In this document: positions 9,535 through 18,788 of the stretch, one piece after another | How the letters are laid out: each line of letters begins with the position of its first letter | Position numbering within the stretch: position 1 is the first letter of the stretch | NCBI RefSeq assembly: GCF_015767675.1 | Contig: NZ_CP065218.1 | Coordinates: 1,240,001 to 1,304,000 of the forward strand | Direction: 5' to 3' | Origin: Vibrio navarrensis | Lineage (GTDB): Bacteria > Pseudomonadota > Gammaproteobacteria > Enterobacterales > Vibrionaceae | Length of the DNA stretch: 64,000 bases | Position numbers and translations under genes: made by a program | Notes under the pieces: generated by a model | Told to the model about the DNA's origin: nothing | The model's input: the letters and a program-made list of their open reading frames with translations, nothing else | Databases searched by the model: none

Positions 9535-10167
9535 TTAAGGTTGATTAAGTAGATAAGTGATTGTTTGAGCGATCTCATCAGTACTTTTATGGCCACCGGT
9601 CAAGACTTGATATTTGCCGTTGACGATAAAAGTCGGTACTGCGTTAATTTGCGCCGCTTGAGATGCCGCGTCCGCTTGCTGAAACAGGGCAAACATCGCT
9701 TGCTGCTGTTCTTTCTCTAACTGATATGGGCTAATGAGGTGACGTTTCTCAAACGCTTTTTCGAGTGCTTGTTGTTTTTCTATGCCCGCCACATCGGGAC
9801 CCATTTGCACAGCCGCAAACAGCTCTTGCATGAAGGCGTGATCTGGCGTCTGCTTGAGCTGCATCACTGCGGTATAAAAAATAAATGCGCTGATTTGCGC
9901 ACTGTCATTAAACGTGACGTGCATCTTGCCAAATGTTTGCTTGGTTTGCTCTTCCAGTTGAGGAATCACTTCTTCCATAGTTCGGCAGTGGCCACAGGTC
10001 AGTGAAAAAACTTCGGTAACCGCAGGCAGATGAAAAGCCTCGAGAGAGGTGGGCAAGGTCTTATATTGCAAGCCTTCTTTAGGCTGCATGGTGTCGCTGC
10101 AAGCGACAAGAGTGAAGATGGCGACTACGGCCATCAGCAGTGAAATGAATCGTTTATACATAGTCAT
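9535..10167 (-). CDS. DsbA-like thiol:disulfide lipoprotein
   Basis: A 210-residue envelope thioredoxin-fold protein. A lipoprotein signal ends L-V-A-C-S-D near residue 23. The redox motif is T-C-G-H-C-R, and the cis-proline loop is A-V-P-T-F-I-V-N-G-K-Y near residue 180. A helical insert between them is the size seen in DsbA. The lipid anchor separates it from the soluble housekeeping DsbA, so it is probably a second, membrane-attached oxidant. It is first in a two-gene operon with the FKBP isomerase. An ATG two codons further in is an alternative start. Confidence 0.88.
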   Translation of the reverse strand: MTMYKRFISLLMAVVAIFTLVACSDTMQPKEGLQYKTLPTSLEAFHLPAVTEVFSLTCGHCRTMEEVIPQLEEQTKQTFGKMHVTFNDSAQISAFIFYTAVMQLKQTPDHAFMQELFAAVQMGPDVAGIEKQQALEKAFEKRHLISPYQLEKEQQQAMFALFQQADAASQAAQINAVPTFIVNGKYQVLTGGHKSTDEIAQTITYLLNQP

Positions 10168-10444
10168 GACAACAAGAGAAAAAGAGTTGCGATTTTACCC
10201 ACTAACCACTCATAGGAAAACCGAATGTTTGGCATAAATCGCAATTTGAAACAATAAGCTATTCTTTAAAGCGGTGAGCCACAGCGGTTAAGCAAGTCTG
10301 AACAATCTACACGATATGACCTTGTTCGAGCGCTGAATCACATGTGAGCACGCTATATTGAGGAAACAGCCCCAATTTGCTAAAGATTTTCAAATTGGGT
10401 CGATATGATATTGAGAAGTAACTATTTGTGCATTTGGGGTGTCG

Positions 10445-11047
10445 ATGAGAACGAGTCTTTCGCTTTTGTGCGTTTTGCTGTCTGGGTGCAGTAGCCTGAT
10501 TGCGCCGCCAAATATGCTCGATACGGCGCCCAAAACTGAGGAAGCTTTGATTTATCCTGATTGGGGCGGGGAAGTCAAAGCACAACCAGAGCCGCCAGTC
10601 ACTCGTGAAGTTACACCGAAGAGAAGCGAGACGAGGGAAACGCTGCAAGCGTTTTTGCAACGTAATCGGATCGAATATCAACTGTTGCCCGGGAATCACA
10701 TGATGATTCATTTGTCCGAAATCATTCACTTTAAAACGGCTTCAGCCGAAGTGTCTGCCGATTCGGTTCAGTGGATTGGTTTGCTCGGAAATTATCTCTC
10801 TTCTCGTGATGATATTGACGTCGTAATCGATGGTCACGCAGACAGTACGGGGACAAGTGGCTTTAATAACTCGCTGTCAGAGCGACGTGCTGACGAAGTG
10901 AAAAAGCAATTGTTGATGTCGCGAGTTCCTGAACGTAGAGTGTATACGCGTGGATACGGCGAGTATCTGCCCGCTTGCTCTAACCGTTCTATTAACGGAC
11001 GCAAATGCAATCGTAGGGTAGAGTTGATGTTAATCGTTACCCAATAA
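10445..11047 (+). CDS. OmpA-family lipoprotein (peptidoglycan-binding domain)
   Basis: A 200-residue outer-membrane lipoprotein. The signal ends L-L-S-G-C-S-S at about residue 15. A Pro/Glu-rich linker leads to a C-terminal OmpA/Pal domain (about 90-200) with I-H-F-K-T-A-S-A-E, V-I-D-G-H-A-D-S-T-G, the N-x-x-L-S-E-R-R-A loop with its diaminopimelate-binding Asp/Arg type residues, and a final C-N-R-R-V-E-L. It should bind peptidoglycan and tether the outer membrane. ATG at 10445 follows GGGG; GTG two codons earlier is also possible. Two Cys near the end (A-C-S-N and K-C-N-R) probably pair. Confidence 0.88.
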   Translation: MRTSLSLLCVLLSGCSSLIAPPNMLDTAPKTEEALIYPDWGGEVKAQPEPPVTREVTPKRSETRETLQAFLQRNRIEYQLLPGNHMMIHLSEIIHFKTASAEVSADSVQWIGLLGNYLSSRDDIDVVIDGHADSTGTSGFNNSLSERRADEVKKQLLMSRVPERRVYTRGYGEYLPACSNRSINGRKCNRRVELMLIVTQ

Positions 11048-11071
11048 TCGGCAAAAGTGTTACTCAAGGAT

Positions 11072-11095
11072 AAGGGCACCGAGTGGTGCCTTTGA
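11072..11095. terminator. Bidirectional terminator
   Basis: GGCACC / GGTGCC stem with a 4-base loop, flanked by AAG and TTT, lies between the convergent OmpA-like and glutaredoxin-like genes. Confidence 0.7.
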
Positions 11096-11102
11096 TCTTT
11101 TC

Positions 11103-11462
11103 TTAGGCAAATTCTTTTTCAAGGTAGGCAACAATATCAGAGGATTCGTACAGCCAGCGAGTCAGGCCATCTTCCTCAATGCGTAGACAGGGCACTTTGA
11201 TCTTACCGCCGCCTTGTTGCAAGGCTTGACGATGTTCGGCGTTGTTCTTTGCGTCGCGCAGTTCAAAGTGAACCGATTGTCTTTTCATTGCTCTGCGCAC
11301 TTTGACGCAAAATGGGCACGCTTCAAATTGATACAGCGATAGATTTTTGGCTTTTGCATCGACAAAGGCTTGCGCTTCCCGGCTACGCTGTATGCCTTTG
11401 GGAGCAAAAATAGCATTTGCCAGTAGGATCAATTTGCCTAAAAACCAACGAATAAAGCGCAT
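11103..11462 (-). CDS. Membrane-anchored glutaredoxin-like protein
   Basis: A 119-residue protein with an N-terminal hydrophobic helix (about 5-20) and a glutaredoxin/GST-N fold from residue 40. The redox site is E-A-C-P-F-C-V-K-V, followed by the K-V-P-C-L cis-Pro loop and Y-E-S-S-D-I-V-A-Y-L. The extra Cys in the cis-Pro loop is notable. It probably reduces or glutathionylates partners at the inner membrane; orientation is not evident. It is a single gene with no partner. Confidence 0.83.
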   Translation of the reverse strand: MRFIRWFLGKLILLANAIFAPKGIQRSREAQAFVDAKAKNLSLYQFEACPFCVKVRRAMKRQSVHFELRDAKNNAEHRQALQQGGGKIKVPCLRIEEDGLTRWLYESSDIVAYLEKEFA

Positions 11463-11535
11463 AGCGAATCTCCACGTTTAATAAATCGCGTCGGAGTGTA
11501 CCAGTGTTACGCTTGTTACAAAACCATGAAATTTA

Positions 11536-12072
11536 TCAAGCAAATAGATTGCGTATTCGTTGCCAGAAACCCCTTGGCGGATTGTCGCGTTGGTAAAGCA
11601 CTTTGCCTTGATAAAAACTTTGCATAAACTCGCTGCGAATGGCATCAGGTTGCATTTTTAGAAACGGGCTGAGGTGCTGTGCGGTTTCGTGGGCGTGATC
11701 ATTCGCTAAACTAAAATCCATGTTGAGGCGACCTTGCACAAATAACCATAAGGTTGTCACCACGCTGAGATCCTGTAGCGTAACGTCGTTAAAACATTCG
11801 GCGAACTCTTCTCCCAGTTCACTCTCGAACACTGAATGCATTGCTTGGCGACTTTTCGCATGTTGCATGAAATCGGCGAGTGTTTCACTGTGGGCTTTGG
11901 TCAACAAACCAAGTAGGAGCAACTGCTTGGGCGTTTGCGGCTTATTTTTAACCACTCGCAGATATAAATCGTTTTGCCCAGTGCAAAAGCGGGCGAGAGC
12001 TTGTGGGTGGTTTTCTACAAATTCAAGTGTATGGACGCCGATGCCACTTAGCTGTTGCTCAAGTTCATTCAT
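11536..12072 (-). CDS. Conserved hypothetical protein, coupled to yaeQ
   Basis: A 178-residue soluble protein I do not recognise. It is Leu- and Gln-rich and predicted mostly helical, with no signal peptide and no catalytic motif. It ends with a basic R-G-F-W-Q-R-I-R-N-L-F tail that could be amphipathic. I start it at ATG 12072, which overlaps the yaeQ stop by eight bases (ATGAATGA), a translational-coupling arrangement. An upstream in-frame ATG at 12126 would overlap yaeQ by 62 bases. The coupling suggests a shared job with YaeQ. Confidence 0.65.
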   Translation of the reverse strand: MNELEQQLSGIGVHTLEFVENHPQALARFCTGQNDLYLRVVKNKPQTPKQLLLLGLLTKAHSETLADFMQHAKSRQAMHSVFESELGEEFAECFNDVTLQDLSVVTTLWLFVQGRLNMDFSLANDHAHETAQHLSPFLKMQPDAIRSEFMQSFYQGKVLYQRDNPPRGFWQRIRNLFA

Positions 12073-12604
12073 GAGTTTGTAAACCTTGCCAGTCGATTTG
12101 CTGGTGGAAGTGGTCACCATCGACAAAAATTGAGTTTCCGGAGATCATCACTGACAATGTGGTGCCTCGTTCGATCTGAGTGGCGAAAGCGTCCACCGCC
12201 GCCGCATCCAATTGATAAACGTTAACAGGCAGTGATTGAAATTTTCCCTTATTCTTTTCCCACCACACGGCGCTTTTGCTATTGAAGCTGTAAACAACCA
12301 CTTGTTGGGCCTGTCGAGAGGCTTTTTTCATTCGCTCGGCTTCGGGTTCGCCGACATCTATCCAAACGCTGATGGAGTCGTCGTACTCTTTCTTCCAGAT
12401 GTCAGGCTCTTCCGTACTCGACAGTCCTTTGGTGAAGGCTAGGTCGGGCTGGGCATGCAAACAGAATGCAAGCAAGCGCGCTGCTAAGCGTTCGATTTTT
12501 TCAGAGGGGTGCAGTGCGGTGGTGATGGAAATCGTATCAAAATAGTCGCGATTCATATCGGTTAGGTTGATACGGAATTTGTAGATCGTCGGTTTGAGTG
12601 CCAT
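12065..12604 (-). CDS. yaeQ: YaeQ family protein
   Basis: A 179-residue protein matching E. coli YaeQ across its length: start M-A-L-K-P-T-I-Y-K, H-P-S-E-K-I-E-R, F-T-K-G-L-S, E-E-P-D-I-W, I-D-V-G-E-P, K-K-A-S-R-Q-A. YaeQ has a nuclease-like (PD-(D/E)XK) fold in known structures, and was reported to compensate for loss of RfaH; its biochemical role is unsettled. I begin at M of M-A-L-K, the family start; an in-frame ATG five codons earlier exists. It is translationally coupled to the following gene. Confidence 0.9.
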   Translation of the reverse strand: MALKPTIYKFRINLTDMNRDYFDTISITTALHPSEKIERLAARLLAFCLHAQPDLAFTKGLSSTEEPDIWKKEYDDSISVWIDVGEPEAERMKKASRQAQQVVVYSFNSKSAVWWEKNKGKFQSLPVNVYQLDAAAVDAFATQIERGTTLSVMISGNSIFVDGDHFHQQIDWQGLQTHE

Positions 12605-12616
12605 AAGATTGAATTT

Positions 12617-12650
12617 CAAGCATAAAAATAGCCAGCACTATGGCTGGCTA
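12617..12650 (-). terminator. Terminator after cold-shock gene
   Basis: On the minus strand, an 8-bp stem TAGCCAGC / GCTGGCTA is followed by TTTTTAT just after the cold-shock stop codon. Confidence 0.88.
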
Positions 12651-12671
12651 CCGTAAAAAAGTCTAGTCTAA

Positions 12672-12881
12672 TTAAAGCGCTGTGATTTCTTCTGCTTGAG
12701 GACCTTTTTGGCCTTGTGAGATGACGAAAGAGACTTTTTGGCCTTCAGCGAGTGAACGGAAGCCATCACCTTTGATTGCAGAGAAGTGCGCAAAAACGTC
12801 CGGGCCGTTTTCTTGCTTGATAAAACCAAAGCCTTTAGTTTCGTTAAACCATTTTACGGTGCCGGTTACTGTGTTAGACAT
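12672..12881 (-). CDS. CspA-family cold-shock protein
   Basis: A 69-residue OB-fold RNA chaperone. RNP1 is K-G-F-G-F-I, RNP2 is V-F-A-H-F, and the start T-G-T-V-K-W-F-N is canonical. It binds single-stranded RNA/DNA and melts structure. There is a long upstream region (about 390 bp shared with arfA), enough for the structured 5' leader usual for cold-inducible csp genes, but cold induction itself cannot be read from sequence. Confidence 0.94.
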   Translation of the reverse strand: MSNTVTGTVKWFNETKGFGFIKQENGPDVFAHFSAIKGDGFRSLAEGQKVSFVISQGQKGPQAEEITAL

Positions 12882-13268
12882 GTGTAAATCCTATCTATAT
12901 CAAAATTTATTTAGCCGAATTGACGACTGGTATTGCATAAAGAAAAAAATACATTTGTAACCCACAGTTCTGGAATTTTGTAAAATTCGCCGAAATGTGT
13001 AAAACAAAAGACTTCCTTTCTGTTCGACCCAAAGTCTAGGTTAACTTACGCAAGAGTCAATGGATAAACCTCGGTAAATTGAGATTATTTGTCGCCAATC
13101 ACTATTTTGTTTTCGACTATTAATCGATCTTACAAATTAATGATGCGTCAAATAAATTTTGCTGATGGACAAGATATAAATAATCTGTCAATTGATATAA
13201 GAATTGACAGCCAACGCGCTTTGATCTCAAATAGTCGCTGAAATGAGACACCCCGGGAGGGAAAAGGA
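12882..13268. promoter_or_regulatory. Divergent csp/arfA intergenic region
   Basis: 387 bp with no coding frame I believe. It is AT-rich and must hold both promoters. A perfect 9-bp inverted repeat (CTGTCAATT / AATTGACAG, 13185-13210, 8-base loop) lies about 60 bp before arfA and could be an operator or leader hairpin. The arfA ribosome site GGGAGG is at 13255-13260. Confidence 0.6.
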
Positions 13269-13526
13269 ATGAAAAGCAAAAATAAGATTCACTCTGACAC
13301 TCATGAACATGAGTTAGGCAGAGGAGTGATACAAGATAACGCGCTTAAGGCGTTGGTCACCAGCCAGTTGTTTAAGACTCGGGTGGTGAAAGCGAAAAAA
13401 GGTAAAGGCAGTTTCAGCCGTAAAATGAAACATAGAGGCAAAGAGCCCGGTGCAAAGGGGATGAAGAAAATCCATTTTGCACCGGGCTCTTTCGTTATAG
13501 ATGGTTTAATACCAGTTTTGGGTTAA
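13269..13526 (+). CDS. arfA: Alternative ribosome-rescue factor ArfA
   Basis: An 85-codon frame. ArfA recruits RF2 to ribosomes stalled without a stop codon when trans-translation fails. The family core is clear: G-V-I-Q-D-N-A-L-K-A-L-V then K-A-K-K-G-K-G-S-F-S-R-K-M-K-H-R-G-K. After this core the coding region enters a 17-bp perfect hairpin (13440-13492). In E. coli the same arrangement makes arfA mRNA nonstop, so full protein is made and kept only when tmRNA is lacking; the active form is the truncated one. The residues after about 58 are therefore probably not part of the working protein. The stop overlaps the convergent ThrE-like gene by four bases. Confidence 0.92.
   Translation: MKSKNKIHSDTHEHELGRGVIQDNALKALVTSQLFKTRVVKAKKGKGSFSRKMKHRGKEPGAKGMKKIHFAPGSFVIDGLIPVLG
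13440..13494 (+). terminator. Intragenic terminator/RNase III hairpin of arfA
   Basis: Arms AAAGAGCCCGGTGCAAA (13440-13456) and TTTGCACCGGGCTCTTT (13476-13492) are perfectly complementary, with further GGAT/ATCC pairing in the loop. It sits inside the arfA frame, about 30 bases before the stop codon. It should end or cut the mRNA before the stop codon. Confidence 0.88.
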
Positions 13527-14686
13527 TGCTCTATTTTCGGTGAATAGATAGCGTACGCGGTAATTTGGCCAGCGACAATCGCCGAAAACATGAACAGAGC
13601 GGAAAGTCCAATACTAGGGATCGGCAAAATGGATTGCTCAAATACTGACTGACCTGCGCTCACTAACACGCGGCTTCCCGGAACCAAAATGATGATGCCT
13701 TGCACAATATATATTGAGCCAGTCAGATCCATTTTTTTAGCTAGCCATGTACCGTACAAGGTGATGAGCACCGTTGTGATCCAAGTGCCAACCACCCAGC
13801 CACTCTCAAAGCCCAAATATAGCGGCCCCCACATGCCAAGAATTGCCACAGGCAAGCCGAGAACAATGTCCAAGGGCCTGGCATTAAACAAAATGCCTAA
13901 TGAAACGGAAAGCAAGAACAAGCCGAAAATGTGCATCCAGATCGGCACCTGATTGGTGTATGAAATTGAGGTTGCTTGCCCCCAGATCGCTTCGCCGATA
14001 TTGAGCCCCATAACGATGCCCACAAAGAGTTTTATCAACGTCAACACGCTCTGCCCAAAGAGGCTGGTACCGGAAATCAGATCATTAAAGGCGAGACACT
14101 CTAACGAGTTGGCGATGGAAAGCCCCGGCACAAACAAAATGACCGCGGCAATACACAATGCCCAGACGGGGATGGGTAATCCTGTGTTGGCAAGAAACGC
14201 GACGAAAATGCCAGTCACCAAGGCAGAGAAGAACTCCACCGCAATAGCACGGCGTGAATGAAAAACTTGTTGGCAGAGCCAAATCATCAGCCCAAGTAAA
14301 AAGGCGAAGCCGACCGCTTCTAAAGTGCTGCCGACCAACATCAGATACGCAGGCGGAATGCCCATGTTCGCCATGGCAATCACCCATTTGGAATAGCCAA
14401 CGGGTTCGGGGACCGGTTCACTGCTGGGTTGATTAATTCGGATGATGGTGTTTGCCAGCAAACTCAAATTAATTGAGGCAGGTTTGAGGCGTTTCATCAC
14501 AACCGTATTGTTGGCGTCGGTAAACTGGTAATTAATCGCCGTCGGCGTCGCCTGTATCATCACGTCCACACCATGTTTTTGTGCGTAGTGCTGGGTATAT
14601 TTTTCAACTTTGTAAGGTGCACAACCACTGCGATGCAGGGTATCGCCAATTTCTACGATTTTCTTAATTCGGTAGTGCGACGGCAT
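13523..14686 (-). CDS. Threonine/serine exporter ThrE-like (fused ThrE/ThrE2)
   Basis: A 387-residue inner-membrane protein. Residues 1-105 are a soluble ThrE_N-type domain (G-D-T-L-H-R-S-G-C-A-P, then T-A-I-N-Y). About ten hydrophobic helices follow, with F-V-P-G-L-S-I-A-N-S in the first half and I-L-V-P-G-S-R in the second, the paired V-P-G signatures of ThrE and YjjP/YjjB. So both halves that are split genes in E. coli (YjjP/YjjB) are joined here. It likely exports threonine/serine or a dicarboxylate such as succinate. I use ATG 14686; TTG 14704 is also open, and neither has a good ribosome site. Confidence 0.85.
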   Translation of the reverse strand: MPSHYRIKKIVEIGDTLHRSGCAPYKVEKYTQHYAQKHGVDVMIQATPTAINYQFTDANNTVVMKRLKPASINLSLLANTIIRINQPSSEPVPEPVGYSKWVIAMANMGIPPAYLMLVGSTLEAVGFAFLLGLMIWLCQQVFHSRRAIAVEFFSALVTGIFVAFLANTGLPIPVWALCIAAVILFVPGLSIANSLECLAFNDLISGTSLFGQSVLTLIKLFVGIVMGLNIGEAIWGQATSISYTNQVPIWMHIFGLFLLSVSLGILFNARPLDIVLGLPVAILGMWGPLYLGFESGWVVGTWITTVLITLYGTWLAKKMDLTGSIYIVQGIIILVPGSRVLVSAGQSVFEQSILPIPSIGLSALFMFSAIVAGQITAYAIYSPKIEH

Positions 14687-15023
14687 GGTGACAATCTGAG
14701 CCAATTTTAAAGTGGCGTAAAGTTATCAGAGCGTTTGAAAATTAGCGAGATAGCCAATAGAAATTTTTTAACAATTTTATCGCTAGCGTCACATATGTAT
14801 GAAACAAGTGATTTTTTAGCGAATAAAAATGTAGCCATAGTCGCTCAAAGTGACTCATGCTTGCAGAATATTGGCGTTATCTGGCTGAGCAAGTGGCGTG
14901 TTATCTGCTGATTTAGGAAAAAATGGCGAGTTTGCAAGCTGCAGTTGAGATAAGTTAGTGACATGTATGCTAAGTGTGCCAAAATTGTTGGAGGGATATC
15001 TTAGACTACTCAGGAGTTGTTGG
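14687..15023. promoter_or_regulatory. Divergent region, ThrE-like / chemoreceptor
   Basis: 337 bp, AT-rich near 14705-14830. It must hold the ThrE-like promoter and the chemoreceptor promoter. CAGGAG at 15011-15016 is the chemoreceptor ribosome site. I see no repeat or further gene. Confidence 0.5.
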
Positions 15024-17021
15024 ATGAGTTTTTCAATATCAGGGAAGTTGCAGTTGAGTTTTATGTTACTTGCTGTGTTGTTTATTGCTTCGTCGGTTTT
15101 CACTTATCGCACTACCAATGTGGTGGAGCAGCATACAACGTCGCTACTTACTCGTGATTTGCCGACCGTCGATAGTAGCCGAGCCATTCAGCAGTCCATT
15201 CAAGAAGTTATCTCTACCCTGCGCGCATACATGCTGCTGGGTGGAGAAGAAAATAAGCGAGAAACCCTCCATCAAGCTCTGATCACCGTCCTGTCTCGCA
15301 CAGAAGAAGCGCTACCACGTTTGCAATCGCTGATTGCCCCTGAAGAATTTGAGGCGTTGTCGCAGCAGTGGCAAACGGTGGTCACTTTGGTTAATCGTGT
15401 GGTTGAGTTGAGTCACACCGATGAAAACTTGCCAGCGCACAGCTTATTCCTCAACGAAGCCGCGCCAATCGCCGAAGTGGCTTTGGATCAGATCCAAGGT
15501 CTGATCAACGATGAAGCGGGCAACCGAGAAGGCGGTGAGCGTAAGCGCCTGTTCAAAGTGTATGCGAACAGCTACACCTCACTCGCTAACGCACTCTCCG
15601 CAATGCGAGATTATCTGCAGTACGGAAAGCCAGAGCACCTAGAGAAATATCAAGACTTTATCGCTTTTCATAATCAATCCGTCGCGGAAATTGAGCAAAA
15701 AAGTGAGCTGATGTCAGAAAGTGATCGCGATTTGTGGTCACTGTTTAAGGAGATGCAACAACTCTATTTCCCGCTCGCTGAGCAAGTTATTGCCCTGCGA
15801 AATGCCCCTAACTGGAACCAAAGCAATCAGATAATGGCCTCAGAGCTGGTGCCAACGGCGAACAAACTCAATCAACGGTTAGAGCAAGTGGTGCGGAGTC
15901 AACAGCAAAAAGCTGATCTCAGTGGAGCAGGGATCCGTCAATCGATTCAACAGGTGGTGATTTCTCTGGCGATTGCCGTTGTACTAACCGTACTTGCCGC
16001 TGTTGTGTTGTCAGGATACTTAGGCCGGAATATTGGTCGGCGAATTGCGCTGGTGTCTGAGCGCGCCAGCCGCATCGCTTCGGGGGACATCTCGCAAGCG
16101 CCTTTGATCGTCGAAGGAACGGACGAATTGGCAAAACTCACCGATTCGGTAAACCGAATGAATCACTCTTTGTCCTCAATCGTCCAAGGGGTGACAGACA
16201 AAGCCGTTTCGGTGGACGCTAGCATGAGTAAGCTGTTGAAGGCGAGTGAGAAAACCCTCATACAAATAAAAAGACAGCAAGCGGATATGGTTGAGGTGGG
16301 GCATGAAGTCAATGGGGTGGCTGATGCCGCGACCAATACTTTGCTTCAAGTGGAGTCATCAGCGCAAAGTCTGGCGGATTCAAAAGAGAAGATTTCTCAG
16401 GGACATCAAGCCTTAGATAGAAATCAGCAGACGATGCAAGCACTCAATCAAACCATTCAAAGCGCCGCAAAAATGGTGGCGGAGTTAAGCCAAGCGAGCG
16501 AGCAAATCGGCAAAGTGACAGAGGTAATTGAAGGGCTGGCCGAGCAAACCAATTTGCTGGCGCTAAATGCCGCGATTGAAGCGGCTCGCGCTGGAGAGTA
16601 TGGGCGAGGATTCGCGGTGGTGGCTGACGAAGTGCGTTTGCTTGCCAGTCGGACCACGGAATCGACCAGTGAGATCAATACGATTGTCAATGCCATTCAA
16701 AGCTCGACAGGCTTAGTGGTAAAAGAGATCGAAGCCAGTCAAACACTGGCGTCTAGTGGCGAAGAACACATAGAACAAGCGGTAACCAAGCTGCAGGAGA
16801 GCGTTGAGCAGATCAATCTGCTCAATCGGCAAATCAGTGAGCTCGCCCAAGCAGCGCAAACGCAATCGGAGGCGACTCAATCCATTACCCAGTTGATGGC
16901 TGGTGTGCAGGAGTCGGTGTCTGGTGTAGCAGAAAACAGCGACGCCTCCAATCTTTGTGCCCTGCAGGCCAAAGAAAAAGTGAATGAATTAAATCGAGAG
17001 GTTTCACAGTTCAAAGTTTAA
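15024..17021 (+). CDS. Methyl-accepting chemotaxis protein, large helical sensor
   Basis: A 665-residue chemoreceptor. Membrane helices at about 13-30 and 315-335 enclose a roughly 280-residue all-helical periplasmic sensor with no recognised ligand motif, longer than a four-helix-bundle domain. HAMP follows ([11 protein letters not shown] through G-T-D-E-L-A-K-L). The signalling hairpin has the invariant tip [20 protein letters not shown] and then [10 protein letters not shown]. The ATG at 15024 sits seven bases after CAGGAG; a GTG at 14958 would add 22 residues that spoil the N terminus. It lies 97 bp upstream of the SBP-GGDEF gene, a possible signalling pair. Confidence 0.92.
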   Translation: MSFSISGKLQLSFMLLAVLFIASSVFTYRTTNVVEQHTTSLLTRDLPTVDSSRAIQQSIQEVISTLRAYMLLGGEENKRETLHQALITVLSRTEEALPRLQSLIAPEEFEALSQQWQTVVTLVNRVVELSHTDENLPAHSLFLNEAAPIAEVALDQIQGLINDEAGNREGGERKRLFKVYANSYTSLANALSAMRDYLQYGKPEHLEKYQDFIAFHNQSVAEIEQKSELMSESDRDLWSLFKEMQQLYFPLAEQVIALRNAPNWNQSNQIMASELVPTANKLNQRLEQVVRSQQQKADLSGAGIRQSIQQVVISLAIAVVLTVLAAVVLSGYLGRNIGRRIALVSERASRIASGDISQAPLIVEGTDELAKLTDSVNRMNHSLSSIVQGVTDKAVSVDASMSKLLKASEKTLIQIKRQQADMVEVGHEVNGVADAATNTLLQVESSAQSLADSKEKISQGHQALDRNQQTMQALNQTIQSAAKMVAELSQASEQIGKVTEVIEGLAEQTNLLALNAAIEAARAGEYGRGFAVVADEVRLLASRTTESTSEINTIVNAIQSSTGLVVKEIEASQTLASSGEEHIEQAVTKLQESVEQINLLNRQISELAQAAQTQSEATQSITQLMAGVQESVSGVAENSDASNLCALQAKEKVNELNREVSQFKV

Positions 17022-17118
17022 TGACCTTTTGCCTAAGTTTTGTTGTTGAAAAAGCAAAAAATTGAACGACACTTAGCGTTAAATTCCAAAAATATTTAAA
17101 CGATGAAGGACTTGCTCA

Positions 17119-18510
17119 ATGCATGTCACGCTTTTGATACGTGTTTTATTGAAATTTGTCTTATTTGCTCAAGTTGTGCTTTGTTTTAACACCTTGGCTG
17201 CTGAGGAAGATTCAGTAAAAAAGAAGCTCAGAGTGGCGAATTCGACCTCTTGGAAGCCGTTTTCCTATGTGGCTGAAGATGGCTCCAAGCGCGGTATTTT
17301 GATCGATCTCTGGCAACGTTACGGCGAGAAAAACGGGGTGGAGATCGAGTTTGTCTTGGCGGATTGGAATGACTCTATTCTTGCGGTTCGGGAAGGAAGA
17401 GCCGATGTCCATGCCGGATTGTTGTGGTCAGATAAGCGCGATACCTTTTTCGATTTTGCCGATGCGATCATGACCATCAATACTCAGCTGTATCTCAGCC
17501 AAAGAATCATCACCTCTGATCTTAACGAGATGCTGACGGGCCAGAATGCGCAAGGGATTGGTGTAGTTGAGGGCGGTTATGAAGAATATTTTATGGTAAA
17601 AACCTATCCGGCGGCGAGGTTGGTCAAGTACACAAATAACCGTTTGATGATAGAAGCGGCTTTTCGCCACGACATCGACGCTTTTGTCGCCGATCTGCAA
17701 GTCGCGAATTTTTACTTGTACACTTCAGATCAATCCACTGCATTTGTGCCCGCACTGTATCTTTACTCTGGGGAGATTCGTCCCGCCGTCGCCGAAGGTA
17801 AACAGAATCTGCTCCAAGAGTTAGAGCGCGGTTTTGAGCGAGTGGGCGATCGCGAAATGGATAAAGTGATCGCCAGTTGGAGCACAATTCAAACCGTGTA
17901 TCCCAAATTTTTGTTTCCCGCTGCATTGGCGCTGGTTGTTGTGTTGTCCTTTAGTTATATCTTACTTCTCAAGCGTACCGTGAAGTTAAGAACGCAAGAG
18001 CTGCAAACTGCGAATCAAAATTTGCTCGATATTTCTCGGCGTGATCATTTAACCCAAATTAGTAATCGACGCTTTTTTATTGAGCAACTAGAAACGTTAT
18101 CGACAAAGGACACTTCGGTTGCGGTGTTGATGTTTGACATCGATGACTTCAAGAAAATTAACGATGAGTTTGGCCATGCCACAGGCGATGTGGTGATTCA
18201 GCGTGTCGCAAGATGTGTCGAGCATGAGCTACCGGATAATGCGCTATACGCCAGAATCGGTGGTGAAGAGTTTGCCATCGTATTGTGTGGTTTACCGTTT
18301 GCCAATGTTGAGCAGCTGACAAAACGCTTGTGTGTCGCGGTGTCTGATATCACTTTTATCCAAATGCCCGACAAGGTGACGATCAGCCTCGGATGTGCGT
18401 ATTATCCCTACGTACGACAGAGGATGGATTTAAATACAGCAGACAATCTGATGTATCAAGCGAAAAGGCAAGGAAAGAACTGTGCCGCAGTCGCTCAGAT
18501 TGAACTATGA
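17119..18510 (+). CDS. Periplasmic SBP-domain diguanylate cyclase
   Basis: A 463-residue membrane enzyme. Signal/anchor at 1-28, then a family-3 solute-binding-like domain (about 38-265; W-K-P-F-S-Y, G-R-A-D-V-H-A-G-L), one membrane helix (about 270-290), and a GGDEF domain (about 305-460). The active-site loop reads G-G-E-E-F, preceded by F-D-I-D-D-F-K-K-I-N-D, so catalytic and metal residues for making c-di-GMP from GTP are intact. There is no R-x-x-D just before the loop, so classical product inhibition is unlikely. A bound periplasmic amino acid or similar solute probably sets activity. Confidence 0.92.
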   Translation: MHVTLLIRVLLKFVLFAQVVLCFNTLAAEEDSVKKKLRVANSTSWKPFSYVAEDGSKRGILIDLWQRYGEKNGVEIEFVLADWNDSILAVREGRADVHAGLLWSDKRDTFFDFADAIMTINTQLYLSQRIITSDLNEMLTGQNAQGIGVVEGGYEEYFMVKTYPAARLVKYTNNRLMIEAAFRHDIDAFVADLQVANFYLYTSDQSTAFVPALYLYSGEIRPAVAEGKQNLLQELERGFERVGDREMDKVIASWSTIQTVYPKFLFPAALALVVVLSFSYILLLKRTVKLRTQELQTANQNLLDISRRDHLTQISNRRFFIEQLETLSTKDTSVAVLMFDIDDFKKINDEFGHATGDVVIQRVARCVEHELPDNALYARIGGEEFAIVLCGLPFANVEQLTKRLCVAVSDITFIQMPDKVTISLGCAYYPYVRQRMDLNTADNLMYQAKRQGKNCAAVAQIEL

Positions 18511-18620
18511 GAGCAATATCTGAGCACTTGGAAAATGTTTGACTATGATTTAACCGTTTGAACTAAAAAGGGCTTTCCTTTTTTATTAGATGTGGCATAG
18601 TAACTCCCGTCTTCACGATG

Positions 18621-18696
<76 letters not shown>

Positions 18697-18788
18697 AGTT
18701 TTCCTCTTCTTACTCCGCCAAATCTAATTCATATTGAGCATATCGTTTCGATTTTTCGTTGTGGTCTACCCTTGGTTTCTCTGCGAGA

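Noticed and set aside
14855..15103. 82-codon minus-strand frame upstream of chemoreceptor
   Set aside because: Overlaps the chemoreceptor start and its ribosome site; no site of its own.
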